Part shown: positions 23,905 to 35,420 of the stretch, piece after piece | Numbering within the stretch: the stretch's first letter is position 1 | Layout: every line of letters starts with the position of its first letter | Source: Heterohyrax brucei | Lineage: Eukaryota > Chordata > Mammalia > Hyracoidea > Procaviidae | Length of the DNA stretch: 64,000 bases | Assembly: GCA_028571685.1 (NCBI GenBank) | Contig: CM053146.1 | Location: 61,289,431-61,353,430 of the forward strand | Direction of reading: 5' to 3' | Program-made: the position numbers and the translations under genes | Notes under the pieces: generated by a model | Told to the model about the DNA's origin: nothing | What the model saw: only the letters and a program-made list of their open reading frames with translations | The model's database searches: none

Positions 23905-26900
23905 TATAAATGCAGAGAATCATGAAGTACACACACTATATGGTCACATTGTGTCCCCGAGTACAGTCTATCCTTGTCAGAAGAGTTGACCTCAGTAGTG
24001 TTTTCTGGACAGGGGCAGCAGCAGGTCGAGGGGCTGTGTTCCCAGGGGATCCTCCAGGCCATTGGACCATCACCAATTCTGGTCTTCTAGAAGAGTTCTT
24101 AAGCTGCACCCATTTTTTTCTTGTGTTGCTGCAGGGACTGTCCATTGTGTGTCCCATCTTGGCTGTCTTTAGTTGTGGCCGGGCACCATCTGGTTCTTCT
24201 GGTCACGTGTTGATACAGTCTCCCCTTCACATGGGTCCGTCTATCATCTGGGCTCTTTTATTCTCATGTCTTTGTCGTTCTCGGTGATCATCTGTTCCAG
24301 ATGAGTTGGGACCATTTGGTGTACCTCAGATGGCAGCTTGCTAGCTTTTAAGATCCCAGATGTCATTCACCAATATGGAGTGCAGAAGACTCTTATTAAT
24401 AGGCTAGTTACACCAATTGTCCTTGATGGCCCCTGAGGGCGTGGTCCTCAGACCACTGCCCCTACTACTTTGTCCTTGCAATATTAGGCTGAGATTAGAA
24501 GAGCTTTCCGTTTATGGTGAAGTCCAATTAAGTTGCTTTACTTTCTAACTCTGTGGCATCACTACCTTCACTTAACCTAATTTCTATCAACTATCTCATC
24601 TACGATCTACGACCAACTATCTCCCTCCCTCCCCATCCTAGGAGCTGTCAGAGAGTCTTTTCTTCTGTACATATGTCTATTTTTGAGTCCTTATAGGAGG
24701 GGTCTCATGCAACGTTTGTCCTTTTGCCACTGAATGATTTCACTCAGCATAATGTCCTCCAAGTGAAATCAGGTTATGAGATGCTTCCTAAAATCATCGT
24801 TGTGCTTTATTATTACACAGTGTTCCCTTGTGTGTATGAACCATAGATTGTTCATTCATCTGTTGATGAGCACCTAGGTTGATTCTACTTTTTTGCTGTT
24901 GTGGACTGTGCTGCCATAGACCTGTATGTGCTTGTATCTGTTCATGTGACAGCATTTGTATCCGCACAATATATTCCAAAGAGTGGGATTACTGGATCAA
25001 ACAGTATATCCATTTCTGTCTTTTTAAGGAAGTGCCAGATTGCTTTCTAAAGCAGTTGAAACATTTTTCCTTCTGACCAACAGTGTAGCAGAGTACTGCT
25101 CTCACCATAGCCTTTGAGCATTTGTTGTTTTGTGTATTCTGGATTATGGCCAACCTTGTTGGGGTGAGATAGTATTTCATCGTAGTTTTGATTTGGATTT
25201 CTCTCATAGCTAATGACAGAGAGCATTTCCTCATGTGTCTTTTGGCTGCCTGTATGCCCTCTTTGGTGAAGTGTCTGTCCATCTCTTTTGCCTAGCAATT
25301 AATTGGGTTATTCAGCTTTTTCTTGTTGATATTTTGCAGTACCTTGTGGATTACAGAGATCAGGTATCGGTCCCACGTGTAGATGCCAAATATTTTTTCC
25401 CATTCTGTAGGTGGTCTTTTAACTCTTTCTAAAAAGTCTTGGCATGAGCAAAAGTGTTTGATTCTTAGTAGCTCCCATTTATCTATTTTTTCTTCTTTTT
25501 TTTTTTGTGCTTTGATTGTCAGACTTTGAAGTCTGTCTTAGCTGTGTAATAGAAATTCTATTGCTGACCGTAAATTTTCTTGCATGATCTTGATCGTTTT
25601 AAGTTTGATATTTAGGTCTTTGACCCATTTTCAGTTAGTTTCTGCGTAAGGCTTGAGATATGAGTCTTGTTTCAGTTTTTTGCAGATAAATATCAGTTTT
25701 GCCAAAGCCATTTGTTAAGAGACTGTTTTTGCCCCAGTTTACAGTCCTAGGACCTTTGTCAAATATTAACTGTTCATAAGATGATGGTGACATCTCTAGG
25801 GTCTCAACTCTGTTCCGTTGGCCTATATGTCTCTTTTTGTACCAGTACCAGGCTGTTTTGACTGCTGTAGCATGTAATAGGTTCTAAGGTCAGGTAGTGT
25901 GCAGCCTCCCATTGTGTTCCTCTTCTTCACTAGTGCTTTACTTACAGGGGGTTTCTTCTCTTTCCACACAAACTTGGTCATTTGTTTCTCCATCTCATTA
26001 GAAAATGACACTGGAACTTGTATTGGGATTGCTGTGCATATCTAGAGCACTCTGGGTAAAATACACATTTTCACAATGTTCAGTCTTCATATCCATGGGC
26101 AAGGTAGGTTTCTCCACTTCATGTAAGTCTCTTTTTGTTTCTTGCAGTAAGGTCTTATAATTCTTTCTGTATAAGTGTCTTATTTCTCTAATTGGATATA
26201 TTCTAGATATTTTATCTTCTTGCGGTCCATAGTAAATGGTATTGATTTGATGACTTCTTCTTTGGTGATCTCTTTGTTGCTGTAAAGGACTTACCTATGT
26301 TTATCTTATATCCTGAGACTTTGTTGAACTCTTCCATCAGTTTGAGTAGTTTATCTATGTATTCTTTGGTATTCTCTGCACATAAGACCATATCATCTGC
26401 AAATAGGGAGATTTTACTTCTTCTTTGCTGATGCAATTGCCCTTTATTTCTTTATCTTGTCTAAATGCTCTGGCTAGAACCTCTAGTGCAATGTTGAATA
26501 GGAAAGGTGAGAGCAGGCATCCTTGTCTAGTCTTTGTTCTGAAGGGAAATTCTTTCAGTCTCTCTCTGTTCAGGATGATGGAGGCAGTTGGCTTTGCATA
26601 GATGCCCTTTATTGCATTCAGACATTTCTCCTCTGTTCCTATTTTGCTGAGAGTTTTTAGCATGAATGGATGTTGGACTTTGTCAAATGTTTCCTCTGCA
26701 TGTATCGATTAAAAAATCAGGTGATTTTTATCCTCTGTGCTATTTATGTGGTTGATCGTATCGTTTTTCTGATGTTGAACCAGTCTTGTATCCCTGGTAT
26801 GAATCCCACTTGGTCATGATGGATTATTATTATTATTATTATTTGATATGCTGTTCTATTCTATTGGCAAGAATTTTGTTGAAGATTTTTGCATCTGGAT

Positions 26901-26970
26901 TCATGAGTGATATCAGTCTGCAGTTTTCCTTTTTGGTTGGGTCTTCCCCTGGCTTTGGTATCAGGGTTAT

Positions 26971-27172
26971 GCTGGGTTCATAGAATGAACTTGGGAGTAT
27001 TGCACCCTTTTCTATGCTATGAAATACCCACAGTAGTATTTGAGTTTACTCCTCTCTAAAAGTTTAGTAGAATTGTCCAGTAAAGCCATCTGGGTGAGAA
27101 CTTTTTTGGGCTGGTAGTTTTTGTTTTTTTTTTTTTTTTATGACTTTTTCAGTGTCTTCCTTTTTGATGGGT
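26971..27172 (-). repeat. Source arm of a 190-200-base inverted self-copy in the L1
   Basis: The segment from 'GCTGGGTTCATAGAATGAAC' to 'GTGTCTTCCTTTTTGATGGG' is the near-perfect reverse complement of 27,738-27,928. Both share an expanded A/T run in the same coding position. Confidence 0.85.
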
Positions 27173-27186
27173 CTATTAAGCTGTTC

Positions 27187-27212
27187 CGACTCGACGGCAC
27201 TTGGCTTGGCTT
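27187..27212 (+). mobile_element. 26-base SINE 3'-end micro-insertion with 13-base TSD
   Basis: Core 'GACTCGACGGCACTTGGCTT' lies between two copies of 'TATTAAGCTGTTC' (27,174-27,186 and 27,213-27,225). The paralogous L1 at 42,230-42,252 has the uninterrupted site, so this is an insertion and not L1 sequence. Confidence 0.9.
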
Positions 27213-27737
27213 TATTAAGCTGTTCTGTTTCTCCTTCTGATAATTTTGCTAGGTGATATGAATCTAGAAATTTATTCATTTCCCTCTAGGTTTCAAATTT
27301 GTTAGAGTACACTCTTTCATAGTATTCTCTTATGATACTTGTGATTTTTGTGATTTTGTGTATTCTGTTATGATACTTGTGATTTTGTATCTGTTGTGAC
27401 ATTTCCCATCTCCTTTCCTATTCAGATTATTTGTTTCCTCTCCTGTATTTTGTTTGCAAGTTTAGTTGATAGTTTATCAATTTATTTTTATCTTTTCAAA
27501 GAACCAACTTTTGATTTTGTTAATTTTCTCAATTGTTCTTCTATTTTCTAGTTCATTTAGTGCTGCTCTAGTCTTCATTATCTGTTTTCTTCTGGTACCT
27601 GAGGAGTTCCTTTGTTGCTCTCTTTCTACTTGTTCTAGTTGTAGGGGTTATTCTTTACTATGGGTCCTTTCTTCATTCCAAATGTGTACATTTCTAGAGA
27701 TAAACTGAATTCTGAGCACTGCTTTTGTTGTATCCCA

Positions 27738-27928
27738 TCAAAAAGGAAGACACTGAAAAAGTCATTAAAAAAAAAAAAACCTACCAACCCAAAAAAGTCC
27801 TCACCCAGATGGCTTTACTGGACAATTCTACTAAACTTTTAGAGAAGAATAAACTCAAATGCTACTGTGGGTATTTCATAGCATAGAAAAGGGTGCAATA
27901 CTCCCACGTTCATTCTATGAAGCCAGCA
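27738..27928 (+). repeat. Inverted self-copy of L1 reverse-transcriptase segment
   Basis: A block reading in the sense direction inside an antisense L1. It matches the reverse complement of 26,971-27,172 with only a handful of differences. The L1 resumes antisense on both sides: 'TGTATCCCA' before and 'TGGTTCTGGTAGGAG' after are adjacent in an intact L1. Confidence 0.88.
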
Positions 27929-28058
27929 TTGGTTCTGGTAGGAGATATTTTCATACTCATTTGAATCTATGAATTTCCTTATTTTGTCCCTGATTTCTTC
28001 TATAGCCCATGGATTCTTGGGCAAGGTGTTGTTCAGTTTCCAAGAGTTCAAGTTTCCA

Positions 28059-31000
28059 CTTATGTAGAGATAGAGAAGATGTTACTGTGACAATTAACAA
28101 ACTAGATCTCATTGACCTACATAGAACATTTTACCCATCAACCAATAAATACACCTTCTTCTCCAGTGCACATGGAACATTTTCCAGAATAGACCACGTG
28201 TTAGGACATAAAGCAAGTCTCAACAATGATCGGGTCACTATGAGTCGGCTCCAACTCATCGGCACTTGGCTTGGCTTTGGCAACAAAATCCAAACCACTG
28301 AATTCTTGCAAAGCATCTTCTTGACCATAAAGCCATAAAGGTTGAAATCAATAGCAGAAAAAAATATAGGTAGAAATTTGAACTCGTGGAAACTGAACAA
28401 CACTTTGCTCAAAAATCCATGGATTATAGAAGAAATCAAGGATGAAAGAAATTTAAAGATTCAAATGGGTATGAGAACACCTCCCACCAGAACGCATGGG
28501 ATACAGCAAAAGCAGTGCTCAGAGGTCAATGTGTCTCTATAAATGCACACATCCATAAATAAGAAATAACCCCAAACAAAGAGTTATCCCTACAGCTTGA
28601 ATAAGTAGAAAGAGAGCAACAGAGGAACCCACAGGCACCAGAAGAAAACAGATAATAAAGATCAGAACAGAACTAAATGAAACAGAGAATAGATGAACAA
28701 CTGAAAAAATTAACAAAATCAAAAGCAGTTCTTTGAAAAGACCTACAACATTGATAAACCATTGGCTAAACTTACAAAAGAAAATTAGGAGAGGAAACAA
28801 ATAACCTGAATAAGAAATGAGATGGGAGGTATTACAACAGACCCAACCAAAATCACAGGTATCATAACAGAATACTACAAAAGACTGTACTCTTAACAGA
28901 TTTGAAAACCTAGGAGAAATGGACAAATGTCTAGATTCATATCACCTACCAAAATTATCACAGGAGAAGGAGGACAATTTAATAAATCCATCACAAAGGA
29001 AAAGACTGAAAAAGTCATCAAAAAACTACCAACCACAAAAATGTTCTGGCTCAGACAGCTTTACCAGGAAATTCTACCAAACTTTTGGAAGGGAGTACTT
29101 CCAATATTACTTGAGACTATTTCATAGAAAGAAGCATAGAAAGAAAAGGAATACTCCTAAATTCACTATGAAGCCAATGTAACCCAGATAGCAAAGCTAG
29201 GGAAAGATCCCACAAAAAAAGAAAACTACAGAGCAATACTACTCAGGAACCTAGGTGAAAAATCTTCAACAAAATCCTAGCCATCAAAATTCAATAATAT
29301 ACCAAAAAATAATTCATCATGCCCAAGTGGAATTCATACTAGGGATGCAAGGCTGGTTCAACCTCAGGAAAACAATTAATGTTATCTACCACATAAACAG
29401 CACAAATGATGAAAATCACCTGATTTTCCAATCAATGCAGAAAACGCATTCAACAAGGTCTAACACCCACTCATGCTAAAAACTCTCAGGAAATGCCTGA
29501 ATGCAATAACGGGCATCTACACAAAGCCAACCTTCTCCATCATCCTGAATGGAGACAGACTAAAAGAATTTCCCTAGAGAACAGAAACTAGATAAGGATG
29601 CCCAGTTTCACCACTTCTACTCGACATTGTGTTAAGATGTACTTGCCAGAGTAATTAGATAAGACAAAAACATAAAAGGCATCTGCATCAAAAAAGAAGT
29701 AAAAGTCTCCCTTTCTGAAGATATGATTGTATGTACAAAGAATGCTAAAGAATCCATAAGTAAACTACTAGAACTAATAGAAAAATTCAGCAAAGTATCA
29801 GCTAAGATAAACATAAGTAAATCAGTAAGATTCCTTTATACCAACAAAGAGATCATCAAAGAAGAACTCATCAAATCAATGCCATTTACCATAGCCCCCA
29901 AGAAGATAAAAAACCGAGGAATAAATCTAACTAGAGAGATAAGAGACCCATACAGAGCGAACTACAAGACCTTACTCCTAGAAACTAAGAGAGATTTACA
30001 TAAATGGAGAAACCTACCCTGATCATGGATAGAATGACTTAACACTGTGAAACTATCTATTATACCTGAAGTGATCTACAAATACAGTGACATCCCAATA
30101 CAAATACCAGTGTCATTTTTTAATGAGATGGAGAAACAAATCACCAAGTTTGTTCGAAAAGGAAGAAACCTTGGATAAGTAAAGCACTAGTGAAGAAGAG
30201 GCCTCACACTACCTGACATTAGAACCTGTTACACTGCCACAGTAGTCAAAAGAGCCTGGTACTGGTACAAAAAGATACATATAGACCATTTTGGAACAGA
30301 GTTGAGACACCAGAGATGCCACTATCCTCTTATGAAGTGTTGATATTCAACAAAGGCCCTAAGATTATAAACTGGGGCAAAAACAGTCTCTTTAACAAAT
30401 AGTGTTGGCAAAATTGGATGTTCATCTGCAAAAAAGTGAAACAAGATCCATATCTCACACCTTACACAAAAACTAACTCAAAATGGATCAAAGACCTAAA
30501 TATCAGACCTAAAATGATAAAGATCATGCAAGAGAAAAAAGAATCAATTACACAGCTTAGACAGACTTCAAAAATATGATGATAAAATGCACTATCAACA
30601 GAAGAGAAAATAGGCAAATGGAAACTTCTAAGAATCAAACACTTTTGCTCATCCAAAGACTTTACTGAAAGAGTTAAAAGACCACCTACAGAATGAGAAA
30701 AAAATATGTGGAACTACATGTTGGACTGACATCTCAGCTCCATAATCCACAAGGTAGCGGAAAATATCAACAAGAAAAAGACAAATAATTTAATGAAGTG
30801 ATGGGCAAAGGAGATGGATAAACACTTCACCACAGAGGACATCAAGGTAGCCAAAATACACATGAGGAAATGCTCATGATCATTACCTATCAAGGAAATC
30901 CAAGTCAAAACTACAATGAGATACTATCTCACCCCAACAAGGTTGACCATAATCCAAAACACAAAAAACAACAAATAGTAGAGAGGCTTTGGAGAGTTTG

Positions 31001-32372
31001 GAACTCTTCTACACTGCTGATGGGATTGCAAAATGGTGCAATCTCTTTGGAAAACAATCTGGTGCTTCCTTAAAACCTGGAAATAGATAATACCAGTTGA
31101 TCCAGTAATCCCACTGCTCAGAATGTATCCCACATAGACAAAGGATGTCACATGAACAGACAAATGGACACAAACGGTCACAGTCCACAATAGCAGAAAG
31201 ATGGAATCAACTTAAGTACCCATCAACAAATGTATGGATAAGCAAACTACGGTACATATACTAAATGGAACACTATGTAGTGATAAAGAACAATGATGAT
31301 TTTAGGAAGCATCTCATAATCTAGTTTCAACTGGAGGACATTAAGCTGAGTGAAATCAGCCAGTGACAAAAGGACAAATATTGAATGAGGCTCCTGCTAT
31401 AAGGACTTAAAAATACACTTATGTACAGAAGAAGATATTTTTTGACAGCTCCTACTGTGAAGAGGGAGGGAGAAGATTGGTCATAGATGTGACAGTTGAT
31501 AGAAATTAGGTTAGGTGTAAGCAGTGATACCACACAATAGAAAACGGATCAATTTAATTGGTCTTCACCACAAACTAAAAGCTATCTCAACCCAATATTG
31601 CAAGGATACAGTAGCATGAGTGGGGTCAGGGTACCATGCGCATAGGAGACATTTAGACCAATTGGCATAACTAGCCTATTGCTAAGAGAGTCCTCTGCAC
31701 CCCATATTAGTGAGTAGTATTTGGGGTCTTAAAGGCTAGCAAGCTGCCATCTGAGGTATATCAAATGGTCACAACTCACACAGAATAGATGGTTACCAAG
31801 AACATCAAAGACACAGGGAAAAATGAGCACAAGAGACAGAAGGACCCATGTAATGGAAAACTGTACTAACGTGTGACCAGAAGAACTGGCCACCACCAAA
31901 GACAGCCATGATGGGGCACACAATGTTGAGTCCCTGTGGCAACACAAGGAAAAGAGGAGGACAGCTCAAGAACTCCACTTAAAGACCACTGTTGATTGTC
32001 CAGCAGCCTGGCAGATCCCCTGGGAGCATGGCCCCTCGACCTGCTGTTGCCTTTGTCCAAAAAAACACTACTGAGGTCAACTCTTTGGACAAAAATGGAG
32101 TGGACTCGGGGATACTACGTCACCATATGGTATGGGTACTTTACGGCTCTGTGCATTTGTAGGATGCTGTCCTACTGTTCTTTTTCTAGATGGGAGACAA
32201 GAGGGTGGAAAGGAGGGGACAGCAGTTTGTTAAGAGGATAACAAAAGGACAGAATGAAAAGAAGGCGTGTGCTGTCACTGGACAAGGAGAGCAGAAGAAG
32301 CTGCAGATGGGTGGGCTTGCAGGATTAATTTGGACTGTATACTTTCACTTAATCACAATAAAAAAAAGTTTC
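28059..32372 (+). mobile_element. Afrotherian L1, sense, 5'-truncated in the endonuclease
   Basis: Runs from inside the ORF2 endonuclease domain ('TTCTCCAGTGCACATGGAAC', about 28,160) through the linker, the reverse transcriptase and the C-terminal region ('SQNYNEILSHPNKVDHNPKH', about 30,910) to a 3' UTR ending 'CTTTCACTTAATCACAATAA' and poly(A) (32,360-32,368). The FADD site is altered (about 29,716 reads SEDM), and many stops break the frame, so no active protein is possible. It begins where the antisense L1 ends, giving a head-to-head pair. Confidence 0.9.
28227..28280 (+). mobile_element. 54-base SINE 3'-end micro-insertion
   Basis: 'GGGTCACTATGAGTCGGCTC' through 'CATCGGCACTTGGCTTGGCT' interrupts the endonuclease text. 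'CAACAA' occurs on both sides (28,221-28,226 and 28,281-28,286). The related L1 at 41,545-41,560 reads straight through the site. Confidence 0.85.
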
Positions 32373-33521
32373 ATGTTTGATCAAAACTATTAACACAGGT
32401 TAAAGAATAAACACACAAAAAAAACTATATAAAGGGCATTGTTTAAAACCAGTGGTGAAAAGAAAAAATGTTAAGGCAAGTAGAAGAAATAAAATCCTGC
32501 ATATAGAGTAAGAAACATGACAATAACTACAGACTTTTCATCAGGAAAAACACAAGCTACAATCAATACAGTGATGTATTTAAAGTGCTGAAAGAAAAAA
32601 AATCAATAAAGATTTCTATGTTGAATGAATATGTTTCAAAGTTGAACATGCAATAAATACATTTTCAGACCAGAAAAACTAAGAAAATTCATAGCCATTA
32701 GACTCAGACAATAACAAATGCTTGAAAAAAGTATTCAAGCTGAAAAACAAATGCTAGCAGATATTTCTTTAGATCTACAGAAAAGAATAAACAGTACCAG
32801 ACCAAAAAAAAAATGGATGTGTGAAATGCTCTTCCTAATTTTAAATTTTCTTTAAAATACAGCTGAGTATTCAAAACAGAATTGATGACATAATGCACGT
32901 TTTGTACATGCAGAGGAAACATGTGACAAAAAATAGGACTAATGATGGAAGGGAAAATAATCCTAGACTGCTGTAAATTCCTTATATTGTAAGTTAAGTG
33001 TTATAATATTTTAAGATAAAGATTGGCAAACCATAGTGCAAAGACCGTAACTAGATTGGCTATCTCTGTAAGGCCTACAAACTAAGAATTTTCTTTGTAA
33101 TTCTTTAAAGAAATGTTTAAAAAAGAAAGACTACATAACAAAGACTTATGCAGCCATGAAGCCTAAAATATTCACTATCTCACCCTTTACAGTAAAATTC
33201 TACCAACTCTTTAGATAGACTGTGATAAGATAAAGATACACTTTGAAAACTCTGGAGAATCTACTGAAAATATAAAGCATAGAGGAAGAGCTAATAAGCC
33301 AAGACTGGTAGCATGAAATATTAATTCAAAAGTGGGAGAAAGCAACAGAGAAATTATGGAAAAAATAGAGAATAAGTGGCAAAAATGTACATTAAATTCA
33401 GCTGTGTCAATAATTACATTAACTATGAATGACTAAACATTCCAATTACAAAAAACAGATTTGCAGTTTGAATAAAATAGCAAGACGTAATATATGCTGT
33501 TCACAAAAAAGCTACTTTAAA

Positions 33522-33702
33522 TATGTTGTTGTTAGGTGCTGTTGAGTGGTTTCCAACTCACAGCAAAGCTATGTACCATGGAACATAACACTGCCCAGTC
33601 CAGCGCTATCCTCACAGTCATTGCTATTCTGGATCCTATCATTGTAGCCACTGAGTCAATCCATCTTGTCAAGAATTTTCCTTTCTTTTGGTAAGCCTCT
33701 AC
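33522..33702 (-). mobile_element. RTE/BovB-type LINE 3' end
   Basis: 'GTTGTTGTTAGGTGCTGTTG', 'TTTCCAACTCACAGCAAAGC', 'CTGCCCAGTCCAGCGCTATC', 'CACTGAGTCAATCCATCTTG': an antisense RTE tail, severely 5' truncated. Confidence 0.88.
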
Positions 33703-33731
33703 ATTTTTAAATGTAAAAATACATATATGTT

Positions 33732-33888
33732 AAGAGGAAACCCTGATGGTGTAGTAGTTAAGTGTTATGTCTGCTAACCACGAGGTCGGCAGTTCAAATC
33801 CACCAGATGCCCCCTGGAAATTCTACAGGGTAGTTCTATTCTGACCTACGGAGTCACTAGTAGGTAGAATTGACTTGACAACAGTGTA
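33732..33888 (+). mobile_element. AfroSINE-type SINE
   Basis: 'GGAAACCCTGATGGTGTAGTA' head, 'GGTCGGCAGTTCAAATCCACC' B box, 'GGTAGTTCTATTCTGACCTA' and the tail 'GAATTGACTTGACAACAGTG'. Confidence 0.92.
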
Positions 33889-34021
33889 AAATTAATTTGG
33901 GTTGTATACTTTCATATGTTAGAAGGATAGAAAAAGATACATTATGCAAACAATCAGAAAAAAACTGAACATCTTGTATCTGTAAGTATTTTTAGAAGGA
34001 AATCTATAAATGGATTCTGTT

Positions 34022-34150
34022 TTATGGAAACTCTGGTGGCATAGTGGTTAAGTCCTACCACCGCTAACCCATTGGGGGCAGTTCTACAGTGTCCTATAGG
34101 GTGGCTATGAGTCAGAATTAACTCAGTGGCAGTGGGTTTGCTTTTTTGTG
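34022..34150 (+). mobile_element. AfroSINE-type SINE with internal deletion
   Basis: 'ATGGAAACTCTGGTGGCATAG' head, then a jump from 'CCGCTAACCCATTGG' straight to 'GGGCAGTTCTACAGTGTCC'. The B-box segment is missing, so the copy could not drive its own polymerase III transcription. It ends 'CAGTGGCAGTGGGTTTGC'. Confidence 0.9.
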
Positions 34151-34259
34151 TGTTTTGTGTTTTTTTTGAAGTCTATAAAATTGACTATGGAAGGAAATAC
34201 TGCCAGATAGAGAGACATTATGATTTCAAAATGACAAAAAAAGTCAATACATGAAGATA

Positions 34260-34514
34260 ACAGTGTCCGCACATGGTGTGTGTAGTTTATGGTTTTATAC
34301 ATTTATAGGAGGCTGCCCTACTAGTTTCTTTCTAGATGGGAGACAAGAGAGTGGAGAGGAGGGGACAGGTGCTCATTAAGAGGATATTAGAAGTATAAAG
34401 TGAAAAGGAGGAGTGTGCTGTCACTCGGTGAGGAGAGCAGATGGAGCTGTAAGCAGGCTGGCATGTAAAATTGATTAAGATTTTATCCTTTCACTTAATC
34501 ACAAACCAAAAAAA
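34260..34514 (+). mobile_element. Young L1 3' end (5'-truncated) with 16-base TSD
   Basis: 255 bases matching the last part of the L1 ending at 32,372: 'TTCTTTCTAGATGGGAGACA', 'GAGTGTGCTGTCACTCGGTG', 'CTTTCACTTAATCACAAACC' plus A-run. It is flanked by 'TCAATACATGAAGATA' and 'TCAATATATGAAGATA'. Confidence 0.92.
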
Positions 34515-35074
34515 TCAATATATGAAGATACAAAAATCATAAACATGCATTCACTTAAAAGAGTGTTTCACAATATGTAGAGGAAAAACTAAAAGCATTG
34601 CAAAAAGACATAGCCAAAACTCAATTACGGTTTCAAATTTCAATACTCAGCTCTCAGTAATTCATTGAACTAGTACACAGAAAATTACAAGAATATAGAA
34701 AACCTGAGTGATACTACTGACTGACTGGAGACATTGACATTTAAAAAATACTCTACTTGGTTGCTGAAAAAATACACATTACTTCCCAGTACACACTGAA
34801 CTTTTAGTAACGTAGGCCATTTTGGGGCTATAAACCAAGTTTCAATACGTACAGAATTATTGAAATCAGAGTGTGTTCCCTGACCATAATTGAATTAAAC
34901 TAAAAATCAATACCTACAATGCCTAAATCAACAGCTGCTCTCCTACATTAAGTTGGATGCAACCACATCTGCCAGTGCTTTGTAAAGCCAGAATCTTCTT
35001 TGCAATATTTATTCTGGGGAGGAAAAAAAAAAAGAACTTTCCACATCAGTTTTTAGGAAAATGAATCATGAAGA

Positions 35075-35312
35075 AAAGAACACTAACCTAGATTCAGACT
35101 GACAAAGATTTAACTCTTGATCTTACCATTCATTAGTTGAATGATCTTGAGCATAAATAAATAAATAAATGAAAATCTTATCCATGAATTTTCTCATCTG
35201 TATGGAAAATAATAATTCCTACCTCAAATGTGCTTAACATTAAATAATGCATTTAGGGAACCAGGCATAAGATAGTTGCTTACTAAATGGTGGCTATGAT
35301 TTCATTTATAGT
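35075..35312 (+). mobile_element. MIR SINE
   Basis: 'ATTCATTAGTTGAATGATCTT', 'TTCTCATCTGTATGGAAAAT' and 'AATAATTCCTACCTCAAATG' in MIR order, with an (AAAT)n expansion at 35,154-35,172. Confidence 0.85.
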
Positions 35313-35420
35313 TTCTTAAACACTTCAGGATTAACCTAGCAGCTTTCATGAAATTTACGTAAAATGAAAACTGATGAGGCAGCAGACCATTTCATATTGA
35401 AATATGCTACTTACAAAGAT

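Larger units (their letters stand above)
23905..28058 (-). mobile_element. Afrotherian L1, antisense, 5'-truncated in ORF2
   Basis: Read on the minus strand this is ORF2 from just after the endonuclease region to the 3' UTR. Recognisable pieces: 'NKFLDSYHLAKLSEGE' linker (about 27,230), '[19 protein letters not shown]' (about 26,500), reverse-transcriptase motif FADDM (about 26,395), 'YLTPTRLAIIQNTQNNKC' near the C terminus (about 25,160), then 3' UTR blocks shared with 37,020 and 52,000. Stops and frameshifts split it into pieces under 105 codons, so it is dead. The 3' end lacks the final 230 or so bases seen in the plus-strand copy ending at 32,372. A 26-base SINE fragment (27,187) and an inverted self-copy (27,738) interrupt it. 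Confidence 0.9.
32390..34990 (+). mobile_element. Old L1: ORF1 end, spacer and ORF2 endonuclease, multiply interrupted
   Basis: Backbone pieces in order: ORF1 C-terminal text ('TTTAAAGTGCTGAAAGAAAA' near 32,580, 'CAGACCAGAAAAACTAAGAAA' near 32,667), the inter-ORF spacer, ORF2 start-like sequence near 33,400-33,510, and endonuclease text ending with 'TTCCCTGACCATAATTGAATT' near 34,880. It is interrupted by an RTE tail, two SINEs and a young L1 3' end. All frames are broken. Confidence 0.65.

Noticed and set aside
28537-28926. 129-codon minus-strand frame.
   Set aside because: Antisense of the L1 ORF2 endonuclease-reverse transcriptase linker; hydrophobic composition comes from complementing A-rich code.
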